The notes under the pieces: generated by a model
Databases searched by the model: none
The model's input: the letters and a program-made list of their open reading frames with translations, nothing else
What the model was told of the DNA's origin: nothing
Position numbers and translations under genes: made by a program
From: Chryseobacterium salivictor
GTDB lineage: Bacteria > Bacteroidota > Bacteroidia > Flavobacteriales > Weeksellaceae
Reading direction: 5' to 3'
NCBI RefSeq assembly: GCF_004359195.1
Contig: NZ_CP037954.1
Location: 1,426,001-1,490,000 of the forward strand
DNA: 64,000 nucleotides
Shown here: positions 51,990 through 61,002 of the stretch, in pieces
Position numbering within the stretch: position 1 is the stretch's first letter
Layout of the letters: each line of letters begins with the position of its first letter

Positions 51990-52086
51990 ACAAGGGAAGA
52001 TTACACTACGATGATGTAAGAAAGAACCAAATAGAAAATCAGCATTTTTACGAAAAAAACATTTCGCTCTGAAAAACATATCGTAA

Positions 52087-52096
52087 TATTGCAATA
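52087..52096. promoter_or_regulatory. Possible ArsR operator
   Basis: TATTGCAATA palindrome within ATCGTAATATTGCAATAG, 21 bp before the arsR ATG. Confidence 0.3.
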
Positions 52097-52116
52097 GAAT
52101 AATACAGCAAAGAATT

Positions 52117-52449
52117 ATGGGGCTTACAAAAACAGAACATTTTACCGACGAACAGAATGAAATGGCGGTACTGTTAAAGGCGATGGCGCACCCCGCCAGA
52201 ATTGCGATTATCGATTACCTGCTTTCCACCGATACCTGCATCTGCAATGATATTGTGGACGTACTTCCATTGGCGCAGGCCACCGTATCGCAACATTTAA
52301 AGGAACTGAAAAATGCCGGAATCATTCAGGGAACCATCGAGGGAGCCTCAATAAAATATTGCATCAACAAAGAAACCATCCATCAATTCCAAACCTTTAT
52401 CGACCATATTTTTCACAAAATCGAAAAACAGGAAAGCGGCTGCTGTTAA
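52117..52449 (+). CDS. arsR: ArsR/SmtB family arsenic-responsive repressor
   Basis: 110 residues: winged helix (MAHPARIAIIDYLL ... LPLAQATVSQHLKELKNAGII) with the CxC pair in STDTCICNDIV at the helix usual for As(III) binding and a vicinal CC at the C-terminus (ESGCC). It should repress the downstream arsenic operon until As(III) binds. It is the first gene after the IS3 element, from which it is separated by 110 bp. Confidence 0.92.
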   Translation: MGLTKTEHFTDEQNEMAVLLKAMAHPARIAIIDYLLSTDTCICNDIVDVLPLAQATVSQHLKELKNAGIIQGTIEGASIKYCINKETIHQFQTFIDHIFHKIEKQESGCC

Positions 52450-52477
52450 ACTTTAACCTCATTAAAATCAACCAAAT

Positions 52478-52942
52478 ATGAAACTTTCAGAAATTAAAAA
52501 CATCCTCACCAATCTTCAGGAACTTCACTTTGTTCTTGAAAACGGTGAGCAGGTCCCCCAATATTTTCACGTCACCGAAGTCGGCCAGATCAACAAAAAA
52601 TTTATCGACTGTGGCGGGGTGATGCGCGACGAAAAAGCCATCAACTTCCAGCTGTGGTTTTCCACAGACAATGACCACCGGCTGGAAGCGGAAAAACTAA
52701 AAAAAATCATCGCTCTTTCCGAAGAAAAACTGGGTCTTGAAGATGCAGAAATTGAAGTGGAATACCAACAGGCTACCATCGGTAAATTTGGGCTGGATTT
52801 CAACGGAAGCGAATTTGTGCTTACTGCAAAAACCACCGCGTGCCTTGCAGAGGATGCCTGTGGAATTCCGCAGGGAAAACCGAAACTTAAAATGGCTGAT
52901 CTTCAGGGCAGCACCTGCGCTCCGGGATCCGGCTGCTGCTAA
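52478..52942 (+). CDS. DUF6428 family protein of the arsenic operon
   Basis: 154 residues, Glu/Lys-rich, with a cysteine-rich tail: ACLAEDACGIPQ and a terminal STCAPGSGCC. The type regularly lies between arsR and the arsenate reductase in Bacteroidota. The vicinal cysteines suggest As(III) binding (inference). No enzymatic motif recognised. Confidence 0.78.
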   Translation: MKLSEIKNILTNLQELHFVLENGEQVPQYFHVTEVGQINKKFIDCGGVMRDEKAINFQLWFSTDNDHRLEAEKLKKIIALSEEKLGLEDAEIEVEYQQATIGKFGLDFNGSEFVLTAKTTACLAEDACGIPQGKPKLKMADLQGSTCAPGSGCC

Positions 52943-52993
52943 AAAAGAAAACGGAATCATTCAATTCTTCTTTAATCAAAACACCATAACAGC

Positions 52994-53602
52994 ATGTTCA
53001 AAAACGTAATGGAAAGCATTGAGGTCATTGCCATGATGACGATATCAGATAAAAGAATGGAAATCTTGAAGCCGCTGGCGGAATTCATCCAGAAAAAGGC
53101 AGACGCCGGTGAAAGAATCAACCTCAACTTTATCTGCACTCATAATTCGCGCAGAAGCCACCTTTCCCAGATTTGGGCGCAGGTGATGGCAGAACATTTC
53201 GGTATCAAAAATGTGTACTGTTACTCCGGCGGAACCGAAGCCACGGCAATGTTTCCTAAAGTGGCAGAAACACTGGAATGGCAGGGACTGCAGATTCAGA
53301 AACTTTCAGAAACAGAAAATCCGGTGTATGCTGTAAAATATGCGGAAAATGCGCATCCGGTCATCTGTTTTTCCAAGAAATATGATGATGCCTTCAATCC
53401 GGTTTCAGGCTTTGCCGCCATCATGACCTGTTCTAATGCTGATGCGGGCTGTCCTTTCATAGCGGGAGCTGAGAAGCGAATTCCCGTACAGTTTGAAGAT
53501 CCCAAATCCAGCGACGGTACGCATGAAATGGACCGCACTTACTTCAACCGCAGTCTGGAAATCGCAGCGGAAATGCATTATGTGATGAGCCGGATTAAAT
53601 GA
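52994..53602 (+). CDS. arsC: Low-molecular-weight phosphatase-like arsenate reductase
   Basis: 202 residues. The P-loop is NFICTHNSRRSHLSQ (C-x5-R with S), a variant of the LMW-PTP signature; cysteine pairs occur in TCSNADAGCPF, and the late DRTYFNRSLEIAAEM resembles the acid loop. Thioredoxin-type arsenate reductases share this fold and motif. It is larger than a typical ArsC; the phosphatase alternative cannot be excluded. Confidence 0.82.
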   Translation: MFKNVMESIEVIAMMTISDKRMEILKPLAEFIQKKADAGERINLNFICTHNSRRSHLSQIWAQVMAEHFGIKNVYCYSGGTEATAMFPKVAETLEWQGLQIQKLSETENPVYAVKYAENAHPVICFSKKYDDAFNPVSGFAAIMTCSNADAGCPFIAGAEKRIPVQFEDPKSSDGTHEMDRTYFNRSLEIAAEMHYVMSRIK

Positions 53603-53617
53603 TCAGACCAGGTTCTA

Positions 53618-53971
53618 ATGAACTGGAAAATCCGCACGCCGTATATGGCACTTCAGGATATCTCACATTCGAAAGTGCTGCTGATCTCATTGCCTGAAAC
53701 CACCCCCATGCAGGAAGCTGCTTCGCTGCAGCAAGATTTGAAAAGAGCCGGCATCAGTCCCTATGCGTGGATGATCAACCAAAGTTTATCCATGGTTCCG
53801 GGAATCACCGATCCATTGCTGAAAAGCCGTGCCCACGCAGAGGAAGAAATCATCAGTAACATTAAGGAAAATCTAACTGAAAGAATTTTCGGCATTCCAT
53901 ATATGCCTGTCAAAGATTTACTTCCGGAATTATTGGAAAATGTAAAAACAAACTCCTCTCTTAAAAAATAA
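53618..53971 (+). pseudogene. C-terminal remnant of the arsenite ATPase ArsA
   Basis: About 117 codons matching the C-terminus of ArsA (LLISLPETTPMQEAASLQ, LKRAGISPYAWMINQSLS, TDPLLKSRAHAEEE, VKDLLPELL). No Walker A or other N-terminal ATPase motif exists upstream, because the preceding gene is arsC. It is either a remnant in a decayed operon or a reused short protein; the frame itself is intact. A start at ATG 53618 gives MNWKIRTPYMALQD. Confidence 0.8.
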
Positions 53972-53974
53972 ACA

Positions 53975-55033
53975 ATGTCAGCAAACAACTGTGCACCCCA
54001 TGAAAGAAAAGAGCTTTCCTTCCTGGATAAAAATCTTACGCTCTGGATCTTCCTGGCGATGTTCCTCGGAGTGGGTATCGGGTATTTTTATCCGGGTTCT
54101 TCCACCGTGATCAATAGGTTTTCTTATGGCACCACCAATATTCCTTTGGCCATCGGTCTGATTCTGATGATGTATCCGCCTTTTGCAAAAGTGCGGTACA
54201 AAGAACTGCCGAAGGTTTTCAAAAACACAAAGATCCTCGGAGTCTCCCTTCTTCTGAACTGGGTGATCGGGCCCCTTCTGATGTTTCTTCTGGCTGTTAT
54301 TTTCCTGCATGACCAACCCGAATACATGACCGGACTGATCCTCATCGGTTTGGCAAGATGTATTGCGATGGTCATGGTCTGGAATGAACTCGCCGATGGA
54401 AACCGCGAATACGCAGCCGGACTCGTTGCAATCAACAGCATCTTTCAGGTGATTTTCTACAGTTTTTACGCGTATCTTTTTATCACCGTTTTGCCACCGC
54501 TTTTTGGAATTTCGGGCTCCGAAGTCGATATTACGGTTGTGCAGATTGCTGAAAGTGTGGCCATTTATCTGGGAATTCCTTTTGTTCTGGGTTTCTTGAC
54601 GCGGTATTTCCTGCTGAAAGCAAAAGGGGAGGAGTGGTATGACCGTGTTTTCATTCCGAAGGTTTCACCCGTTACCTTAATCGCGCTGTTATTCACGATC
54701 GTGCTCATGTTCAGTCTGAAAGGGGACATGATCGTGCAGATCCCTTTTGATGTGTTGCGCATTGCCCTTCCTTTGTTCATTTATTTCGCGCTGATGTTTT
54801 TGGTGAGTTTCTTTCTCGGCAAAAAGCTCGGTGCAGATTATTCTCAGAATGCGGCGGTTTCCTTTACTGCCGCCGGCAATAATTTCGAGCTTGCGATCGC
54901 AGTGGCGATAGGGGTTTACGGGATTAATTCCGGGCAGGCTTTTGCGGGAGTAATAGGTCCTCTGGTAGAAGTTCCCGCGCTGATTGCCCTGGTAAATGTA
55001 GCCTTTTGGTTGAAAAGGAAATGGTATCCGTAA
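53975..55033 (+). CDS. acr3: ACR3 family arsenite efflux transporter
   Basis: 352 residues with ten hydrophobic helices. The helix with [31 protein letters not shown] holds the functional cysteine of ACR3, and [17 protein letters not shown] is the second signature. It exports As(III) using the proton motive force. Starts 3 bp after the arsA remnant; end of the arsenic operon. Confidence 0.95.
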   Translation: MSANNCAPHERKELSFLDKNLTLWIFLAMFLGVGIGYFYPGSSTVINRFSYGTTNIPLAIGLILMMYPPFAKVRYKELPKVFKNTKILGVSLLLNWVIGPLLMFLLAVIFLHDQPEYMTGLILIGLARCIAMVMVWNELADGNREYAAGLVAINSIFQVIFYSFYAYLFITVLPPLFGISGSEVDITVVQIAESVAIYLGIPFVLGFLTRYFLLKAKGEEWYDRVFIPKVSPVTLIALLFTIVLMFSLKGDMIVQIPFDVLRIALPLFIYFALMFLVSFFLGKKLGADYSQNAAVSFTAAGNNFELAIAVAIGVYGINSGQAFAGVIGPLVEVPALIALVNVAFWLKRKWYP

Positions 55034-55193
55034 GAAAACTGAAAGACTCGTTATTTTAAAATAGAGACAGTACAGGACCTACTGCACTCCCGGAAACGTA
55101 CAGTTTCCTGAACAGACTTATTGAATGTCAGGAATATTGAATAATAGATGGAAGAATGATAACAGATTTTTTTTACGCTAAATAACAACTGCA

Positions 55194-57659
55194 TTAATCC
55201 GTACCCTCGTTTTTCGCTGCTGCTGTTAATAAATTATTACCTTCCCATTGTTCCTGTTTGACCAGACCATTATTGGATTCCCTCCTCTTCCATTCTGCTT
55301 TTGATATATTTTCAATCCCTTTTATCAAGGAGTCGGGTGTAAAAGAAATGGAATCGATCCCCTGCTCTACGAGGAACTGGGAAAACTCCGGAAAGTCGCT
55401 GGGTGCCTGGCCGCATAAACCGATTTTAATGCCTGCTTTTTTTGCTGCAGCAATGGCCTGCGCAATCAGGATGGTGACCGCTTCATTGTTTTCATCAAAT
55501 AAATGGCTTACGATATCCGAATCCCTGTCAAGACCCAAGGTCAGCTGAGTAAGGTCGTTGGAGCCGATCGAAAAACCATCGAACAGTTGTGCAAACTGAT
55601 CTGCCAGGATTACATTGCTTGGGATCTCGACCATTACATATACTTCCAACCCATTTTCGCCGCGTTTTAATCCGAATGATTCCATGGTCTGCAATACTTT
55701 CTTCGCTTCCTCAACTGTTCTGCAGAAAGGGATCATCACTTTTACATTCGTGAGGCCCATTTCATTTCTCACTTTCAGCACTGCTTCACATTCCAGTCCA
55801 AAACCTGGTAAATAACGCCGGTCGTAATACCGGGATGCACCCCGGAAACCAATCATCGGGTTTTCTTCTTTCGGCTCATAATACTGTCCGCCAACGAGTG
55901 AGGCATATTCATTGGTTTTAAAATCACTCATCCGCAAAATCACCTGATTGGGATGAAAGGCTGCTGCCACTTTTGCTATCGCTTCCGCCAGCTGCTGTAC
56001 AAAATATTCGGTTTTACTGTTGTAGCCCGCTGTCATCTGAGCAATGGTGTTTTTCACCGGACCTTCCGGTAACTGGTCAAACTGTACCAGTGCCATTGGG
56101 TGAATAAGGATACTGTTGTTGATGATAAACTCCATCCGAAGCAACCCTACGCCTTTCGCGGGATAATGTGAAAGCTCAAATGCCCGGTCCGGGTCAGCCA
56201 ATATAAAGAGTGGGGTGGTTTCCGTTTCCGGTACTTTCGATAAGTCAGTCGTCACCATTTCAAACGGGATATTGCCCTCCAATACATGGCCTTCATCGCC
56301 TTCGGTATTGGCGACTGTTATGATCTGCCCATCACTGATCACCTGTGTGGCGTTGCCTGTTCCTACAATTGCGGCAATACCCAGTTCACGGGCAACAATG
56401 GAAGCGTGACTGGTGCGTCCGCCTTTGTTGGTTACAATACTTACGGCTTTTCGTAAAAGGGAATTCCAGTCGGGGTTCGTAATGTCTGCAACCAATATGT
56501 CGCCCTGCTGCAATTTGTGTGCTTCGCTTAAAGAATGAATGATGCAGGCACGGCCACTGATGATTTTTTTGCCTACTGCTTTTCCCGTGCAGATCACCCT
56601 GCCTTTTTCTTTTAATTTATAAGTGTAAACTTCCCCATGGGTTTTCTGTGAATGAACCGTTTCGGGTCTTGCCTGTAAGATGTATATTTTATTACTGATA
56701 CCATCCTTTCCCCATTCGATATCCATCGGAACCCGATAGTGTTTTTCGATTTCACAGCTCCATTTGGCCAACTGTAAAACTTCGGGGTCCGATAAAATCC
56801 AGGCGGTGCTTTTATTCAGGGGAGTCTCAACAGTTTTAACGGGTCTGCCTGATTCACCTGTTTCATCATACACCATCCTGTGTTTTTTTTCGCCTTTTTT
56901 ACGGCTGATCAGTCCGTTTTTACCCTGAGCCAGCGTGGGCTTGAACACCCAGAACTCATCAGGGTTTACAGCGCCCTGTACCACATTTTCACCCAGACCC
57001 CATGCTCCTGTGATATAAATGACATTTTCAAATCCGCTTTCGGGGTCGATGGTAAAGATTACACCCGCACAGCCTTCATCTGACCGTACCATGTACTGCA
57101 CGCCTACCGATAAGCCCACCTGCATGTGATCAAACCCATTATCAATCCTGTATTTTATGGCCCGGTCATTGAATAGAGAGACATAACATTGTTGTACAGC
57201 ATTCAGTAAATTTTCCTCACCCCTAACATTTAAAAACGAATCGTGCTGTCCTGCAAAACTCGCGGTAGGAAGATCTTCAGCGGTAGCACTGCTCCTGACC
57301 GCTACCGGTAAATTATTTTTATCGGCTGCCAACAGGCGGTACGCGTTGATTATTTCAGTCTTCACCTCTTCCGGCAGATGGGCATTTGTTATCAGTGTGC
57401 GGCACTGTGCGGCCACTTTTGGAAGATTGGAAAGCGATTCGCGGTCGATGGTATCCAGTAATTGTTGGAGGGTTTCCTTCAGCTGGTTCTGCAGCAGAAA
57501 CGACCGGTAGCTTTCAACGGTCACCGCAAATCCGTCCGGCACTTCAATACCGAGTGGAGACAGTTTATTGAACATTTCACCCAGAGATGCATTCTTGCCT
57601 CCTACCTGCGGAAGGGCACTAAGTTCGATCCTGTTAAAGGGAATGGTATATGCGTTCAT
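55194..57659 (-). CDS. ppsA: Phosphoenolpyruvate synthase
   Basis: 821 residues: N-terminal PEP/pyruvate-binding ATP-grasp domain (LPQVGGKNASLGEMF, PVAVRSSATAEDLPTASFAG), the swivelling domain with phosphohistidine in GGRTSHASIVARELGIAA, and a C-terminal TIM barrel (PEGPV; IGSNDLTQLTLGLDRDS; GLCGQAPSDFPEF). It makes PEP from pyruvate and ATP for gluconeogenesis. Downstream of a universal stress protein (98 bp) and probably cotranscribed from its operator-controlled promoter. Confidence 0.95.
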   Translation of the reverse strand: MNAYTIPFNRIELSALPQVGGKNASLGEMFNKLSPLGIEVPDGFAVTVESYRSFLLQNQLKETLQQLLDTIDRESLSNLPKVAAQCRTLITNAHLPEEVKTEIINAYRLLAADKNNLPVAVRSSATAEDLPTASFAGQHDSFLNVRGEENLLNAVQQCYVSLFNDRAIKYRIDNGFDHMQVGLSVGVQYMVRSDEGCAGVIFTIDPESGFENVIYITGAWGLGENVVQGAVNPDEFWVFKPTLAQGKNGLISRKKGEKKHRMVYDETGESGRPVKTVETPLNKSTAWILSDPEVLQLAKWSCEIEKHYRVPMDIEWGKDGISNKIYILQARPETVHSQKTHGEVYTYKLKEKGRVICTGKAVGKKIISGRACIIHSLSEAHKLQQGDILVADITNPDWNSLLRKAVSIVTNKGGRTSHASIVARELGIAAIVGTGNATQVISDGQIITVANTEGDEGHVLEGNIPFEMVTTDLSKVPETETTPLFILADPDRAFELSHYPAKGVGLLRMEFIINNSILIHPMALVQFDQLPEGPVKNTIAQMTAGYNSKTEYFVQQLAEAIAKVAAAFHPNQVILRMSDFKTNEYASLVGGQYYEPKEENPMIGFRGASRYYDRRYLPGFGLECEAVLKVRNEMGLTNVKVMIPFCRTVEEAKKVLQTMESFGLKRGENGLEVYVMVEIPSNVILADQFAQLFDGFSIGSNDLTQLTLGLDRDSDIVSHLFDENNEAVTILIAQAIAAAKKAGIKIGLCGQAPSDFPEFSQFLVEQGIDSISFTPDSLIKGIENISKAEWKRRESNNGLVKQEQWEGNNLLTAAAKNEGTD

Positions 57660-57757
57660 TGGTTTGTATTTTTAAACTTTATCGGCAGGCTTTAAGAGCC
57701 TTCGTTTTGTCTGGCAAGCAGGCAGAACCGCAATTTCCGAAGGGCTGGAAGATGTTG

Positions 57758-58597
57758 CTAAAGATGTGCGATAAACAAGGGCGTATCCAGTTCTGTCATC
57801 AGTATATCTGCCAGACTGGTCTTCAGCCAGCGGCTAAATTCACTGCGCCGGTAGGCGCCGAGCACGACCAGTTCATTTTCCTTATGATGGCGTAAATGGC
57901 CGGTGATCTGATTTTTAACGGTACCTTTAATAACAGTGAAACTGGCTTTCGGGAAATGTCTTTTGATAAACTCTCTCATCAGTTTATTATCAGGCAACCT
58001 TGAGGTAGCCATCGCATCCTCTTTTACGGTAACCACCTCCACCGGCACCTCCATAAAACTGTCAAAAAGGTAGCTGAACATTTTTACCGCATATAAAGAC
58101 GAAGCCCCTCCATCATACAACAGGACTATTTTGTCAACCTTTTTAAAATTATTGGGCACCACCAGTACCGGGCACTGCACATCGCGAAGCAGATCTTTGA
58201 TAAACCATGTCGGCGATTCCTGTTTGTTTCTTGTAAATGCTTCAAACTCATTGATCACCACCAGATCGGCAAACATGCTTTCCTGTTTCAGGTCGTTGAT
58301 GGCAAAGCCCTTATCTCGGTGGATGGAAAAGTGGATACCGGCTTTGTTACATGCTTTCTGAAATTTCTGGGCAGCCGCATCTCTTTTCTTTTGATCTTTT
58401 GCGTCCAGTTCTTTCATTTTTTCTCCGTAATTCTCGTACGTCTTGATCACTTTTACCAGATTATAGCTTCGGTAAATAAATTCATCGAGAAATACACCCA
58501 CCAGATGGGCATCTGCAACTTTTGTAAGTTGTACCGCATAATCCAATGTGCTTTTTGACATATTAAATCCATCAAAAACTGCCAGAAATTTTTTCAT
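57758..58597 (-). CDS. Universal stress protein (UspA fold, two-domain)
   Basis: Start at ATG 58597 (MKKFLAVFDGFNMSKSTLDYA), 279 residues; the longer frame begins with TTG and covers the operators. The N-terminal Usp fold has the usual beta-strand/helix start, and the second half, with VLLYDGGASSLYAVKMFSYLF and LVVLGAYRRSEFSRW, is a second Usp-like unit with a degenerate ATP loop. Upstream palindromes match the nos-type operator, which fits induction under low oxygen or NO. Confidence 0.82.
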   Translation of the reverse strand: MKKFLAVFDGFNMSKSTLDYAVQLTKVADAHLVGVFLDEFIYRSYNLVKVIKTYENYGEKMKELDAKDQKKRDAAAQKFQKACNKAGIHFSIHRDKGFAINDLKQESMFADLVVINEFEAFTRNKQESPTWFIKDLLRDVQCPVLVVPNNFKKVDKIVLLYDGGASSLYAVKMFSYLFDSFMEVPVEVVTVKEDAMATSRLPDNKLMREFIKRHFPKASFTVIKGTVKNQITGHLRHHKENELVVLGAYRRSEFSRWLKTSLADILMTELDTPLFIAHL

Positions 58598-58650
58598 ATG
58601 ATATTGTTTTGAATAAGGAGTTCTCCCTGTATTTGCTGTTGTGATTGGTG

Positions 58651-58658
58651 TAAAAGTA
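58651..58658 (-). promoter_or_regulatory. -7-like box (TACTTTTA) of the usp-ppsA operon
   Basis: Minus-strand TACTTTTA, 29.5 bp from the centre of the operator at 58681; compare TACTTTTG of the nosZ operon. Confidence 0.4.
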
Positions 58659-58680
58659 GCAGAGAAATCCGTTTCAGGCA

Positions 58681-58694
58681 ATGATGCTGGTCAT
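58681..58694 (-). promoter_or_regulatory. Crp/Fnr-type operator, proximal to usp
   Basis: ATGAT GCTG GTCAT, consensus ATGAY-N4-RTCAT. Confidence 0.55.
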
Positions 58695-58702
58695 GATATA
58701 GA

Positions 58703-58716
58703 ATGACAGTTGTCAT
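58703..58716 (-). promoter_or_regulatory. Crp/Fnr-type operator, distal to usp
   Basis: ATGAC AGTT GTCAT, perfect arms, 22 bp (two helical turns) from the proximal site. Confidence 0.6.
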
Positions 58717-58906
58717 TGGCTGTCATCGGTAGAAAAAAAACAGTCAGTACAGGCGTTCTGTATTATTTACTGAAAAAATTGCGGTTGTTGATGTCAACAA
58801 TAATTTCACGCTTCTGCATTTTTCTAAAGTTTAATGGTTTTATAAAAACTTAACTTTTAACGGCTTTATTTTTCTTTAAAAATTTCCTGCTTCAATCTTT
58901 TAAAAA

Positions 58907-58914
58907 TATCTTTG
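58907..58914 (+). promoter_or_regulatory. -7 box (TATCTTTG) of the nucleoid-associated protein gene
   Basis: TATCTTTG, 21 bp before the ATG at 58936. Confidence 0.5.
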
Positions 58915-58935
58915 CAGTCTTAATTTGTCTAAACC

Positions 58936-59949
58936 ATGATCTCCAAAATAATCATCCATAAAGTCGGAAACAAAATCAATCAGGAATCGCTGGTTCTTTC
59001 ACAGGAGGAATATCAACCTGAGGAAGGCATGCTGGAATTACTCGAAGATTTTTTCCTCAAAGCCTTTAAATCCGAAGAACAGTTTCAGTTTTACAGTGAT
59101 ACCTATTTGGTTAATAATCCGGTGTTCAGTTCGGTTTCAGAAATTTTTGAAGATCCTGCCAAGTTCAGATATGAGTCCGAAAACATAGCTGAACATCTTT
59201 ATGATATTACCGAGAATCCCCGTGTGCAGCCTGGTGAACTTTTTATATGTTATTTCGAAGGGGAAGAAACCGATGGCATAAAGATCGATTCTATAGGGAT
59301 TTTTAAAACAGAAAGTAAAAACCCTTTCCTGAAAATCTCCCCCCAAGGCGAAACTTTTGAGATCGAAAAAGATTACGGAATCGGACTTACAAAACTGGAT
59401 AAAGGCTGTATCATTTACAACAATTTCAAAGAATCCGGTTATGCGGTTTCGGTCGTAGACAATAATAAGAACGGCGATATGTATTACTGGTTCGAAGATT
59501 TTCTGAAGGTAAAACAACGCGACGACGAATATTTCCATACTCAGGAAACATTGTCCGTTTACAAAGAATTCATCACCAAACAATTGCCGCAGGAATTTGA
59601 AACTACAAAAGCGGATCAAGCGGAATTTCTTAATAAATCAATTGAGTTCTTCAAAGAGAAAGAACAGTTTGACTACGATGAATTTACCAAAGAAGTTTTG
59701 CGGGATGAGAATGTGATCGAAAGTTTCGGAAACTTTAAATCCGATTACGAACAGGAAATGCAGGTGTCGATTTCAGAAGATTTTGCCATCAACGAATCTG
59801 CCGTGAAAAAACAGAGCCGCGGTTTCAAAAGCATTATCAAGCTCGACAAGAACTTCAGTATTTATGTCCACGGTGATCGAAAAATGATTGAACAGGGCCA
59901 GGATGAAAATGGAAAATATTACCGGCTGTATTTCGAGAAAGAACAATAA
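58936..59949 (+). CDS. Nucleoid-associated protein (NdpA/YejK-like)
   Basis: 337 residues, acidic. The family pattern is seen in VLSQEEYQPEEGMLELLEDFFLKAFK, ELFICYFEG, IDSIGIFKTESKNPFLKI and the terminal SIIKLDKNFSIYVHGDR. YejK-type proteins bind DNA in enterobacteria, but function in flavobacteria is not established. No signal peptide. Confidence 0.82.
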   Translation: MISKIIIHKVGNKINQESLVLSQEEYQPEEGMLELLEDFFLKAFKSEEQFQFYSDTYLVNNPVFSSVSEIFEDPAKFRYESENIAEHLYDITENPRVQPGELFICYFEGEETDGIKIDSIGIFKTESKNPFLKISPQGETFEIEKDYGIGLTKLDKGCIIYNNFKESGYAVSVVDNNKNGDMYYWFEDFLKVKQRDDEYFHTQETLSVYKEFITKQLPQEFETTKADQAEFLNKSIEFFKEKEQFDYDEFTKEVLRDENVIESFGNFKSDYEQEMQVSISEDFAINESAVKKQSRGFKSIIKLDKNFSIYVHGDRKMIEQGQDENGKYYRLYFEKEQ

Positions 59950-59988
59950 GCTGTTCGACTGATTTACTCAACTTTTAAGAATTAAAAA

Positions 59989-60717
59989 ATGCCGGAAGGA
60001 CCATTCCTACTTTTTCTGAAAAACAAATTGCAACGTTACAAAGGGAAAACCGTTTCTGAAGTTTCGGGTGATGCCGCAATCGATCACACTTTATTTAATA
60101 AGGTAAATCTAATCGATATTCAGACTTTCGGTACACATTTCCTTTTTCTTTTTAAAGAATTCTTCGTGGCAATCGAAGTCAATTCGGTTGGAAATGTTTT
60201 GGTCAACAAACGCAAGAAAATCAACGCTGGTTTTTCATTCCATTTTGAGGAAAATGAAATCAATTTCTATAATTCCGAGCCTACAGTTTATCAGGGAAAA
60301 CCGACCGATTATTTTAATTTCAAAACCGATATCTCCAAACCGGAGTTCGATGCTGAATTTGTTTTAAATGAATTGCAAACCAGGCACGCGGAAGAAAGTA
60401 TTGGCGACGCTTTATTGAACCAAAATATTCTTGCAGGTGTTGGACCAATTATCAGAACTGAAACTTTATACCATGCCAAAATTCATCCAGATAGTTTGAT
60501 TAAAGCTATTCCTGAGAAAAAGTTAATATTTCTGCTGAAGGTAACAGTTGATTACGCGGAAGAGATTTTGACTTTATTAAAAACAGACAGCGTAGAAAAA
60601 AACGCTTTAATCTTTGAAAAGAAAATCTGTCCGAAAGATAAATCTGCAATTATTATTGAAGAGACCGGAAATAGTAAAACGTACGTTTGTCCAAAGTGTC
60701 AGAAGTTATTCAAATAA
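59989..60717 (+). CDS. Fpg/Nei family DNA glycosylase-like protein
   Basis: 242 residues starting MPEGPFLLFLKNKL: Pro2 and Glu3 of the Fpg/Nei catalytic N-terminus. The H2TH region is seen in IGDALLNQNILAGVGPIIRT, and a C-terminal zinc finger in ICPKDKSAI with YVCPKCQKLF (C-x-x-C...C-x-x-C). It removes oxidised bases with AP-lyase activity; whether Fpg- or Nei-like is unclear. A terminator follows. Confidence 0.85.
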   Translation: MPEGPFLLFLKNKLQRYKGKTVSEVSGDAAIDHTLFNKVNLIDIQTFGTHFLFLFKEFFVAIEVNSVGNVLVNKRKKINAGFSFHFEENEINFYNSEPTVYQGKPTDYFNFKTDISKPEFDAEFVLNELQTRHAEESIGDALLNQNILAGVGPIIRTETLYHAKIHPDSLIKAIPEKKLIFLLKVTVDYAEEILTLLKTDSVEKNALIFEKKICPKDKSAIIIEETGNSKTYVCPKCQKLFK

Positions 60718-60720
60718 AAA

Positions 60721-60743
60721 AATCCTGCTTTGTGCAGGATTTT
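60721..60743 (+). terminator. Terminator of the glycosylase gene
   Basis: AATCCTGC TTTGT GCAGGATT followed by TTAT. Confidence 0.65.
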
Positions 60744-60750
60744 ATGTTAA

Positions 60751-60807
60751 GCCTTTTTTCTCTTTAAGAAGAAATTCTTTAAACTTTATGATCCAAAACT
60801 TTTGTGG
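60751..60807 (+). repeat. 57-bp direct repeat, copy 1
   Basis: GCCTTTTTTCTCTTTAAGAA to ATCCAAAACTTTTGTGG; nearly identical to 60900-60956 (one extra T). Confidence 0.85.
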
Positions 60808-60899
60808 TTAAAACTTTCTGGTTAAAAAAACAGAACCCTTATTTTTCACCATTAAGAAATTGAGGAAAATTAAGATTTCACTCGCAGATTTTATCGAAA

Positions 60900-60956
60900 G
60901 CCTTTTTTTCTCTTTAAGAAGAAATTCTTTAAACTTTATGATCCAAAACTTTTGTG
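60900..60956 (+). repeat. 57-bp direct repeat, copy 2
   Basis: GCCTTTTTTTCTCTTTAAG to ATCCAAAACTTTTGTG, 149 bp after copy 1, with further similarity (GTGGTTAAAA) after both copies. Found between the convergent glycosylase and cysK genes. Confidence 0.85.
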
Positions 60957-61002
60957 ACTGTTGTGGTTAAAAACTTCTTGTTAAACTTGTAGTATCACGA
61001 CA

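Larger units (their letters stand above)
50745..52006 (+). mobile_element. IS3-family insertion sequence, complete
   Basis: 1262 bp bounded by imperfect inverted repeats starting TGTAATCTTCCC (left at 50745; right end complement at 52006). It contains overlapping orfA and orfB with an A7G slippery site between them. The flanks (CAAT/CTAC) show no clear target duplication, so it may have recombined since insertion. Confidence 0.9.

Noticed and set aside
55090..55112. GGAAAC-GTACA-GTTTCC hairpin after acr3 as terminator
   Set aside because: There is no T tract after it on either strand, so termination is not supported.
58598..58681. Extended N-terminus of the universal stress protein
   Set aside because: TTG start, and it would cover the operator and promoter; the Usp fold starts at ATG 58597.
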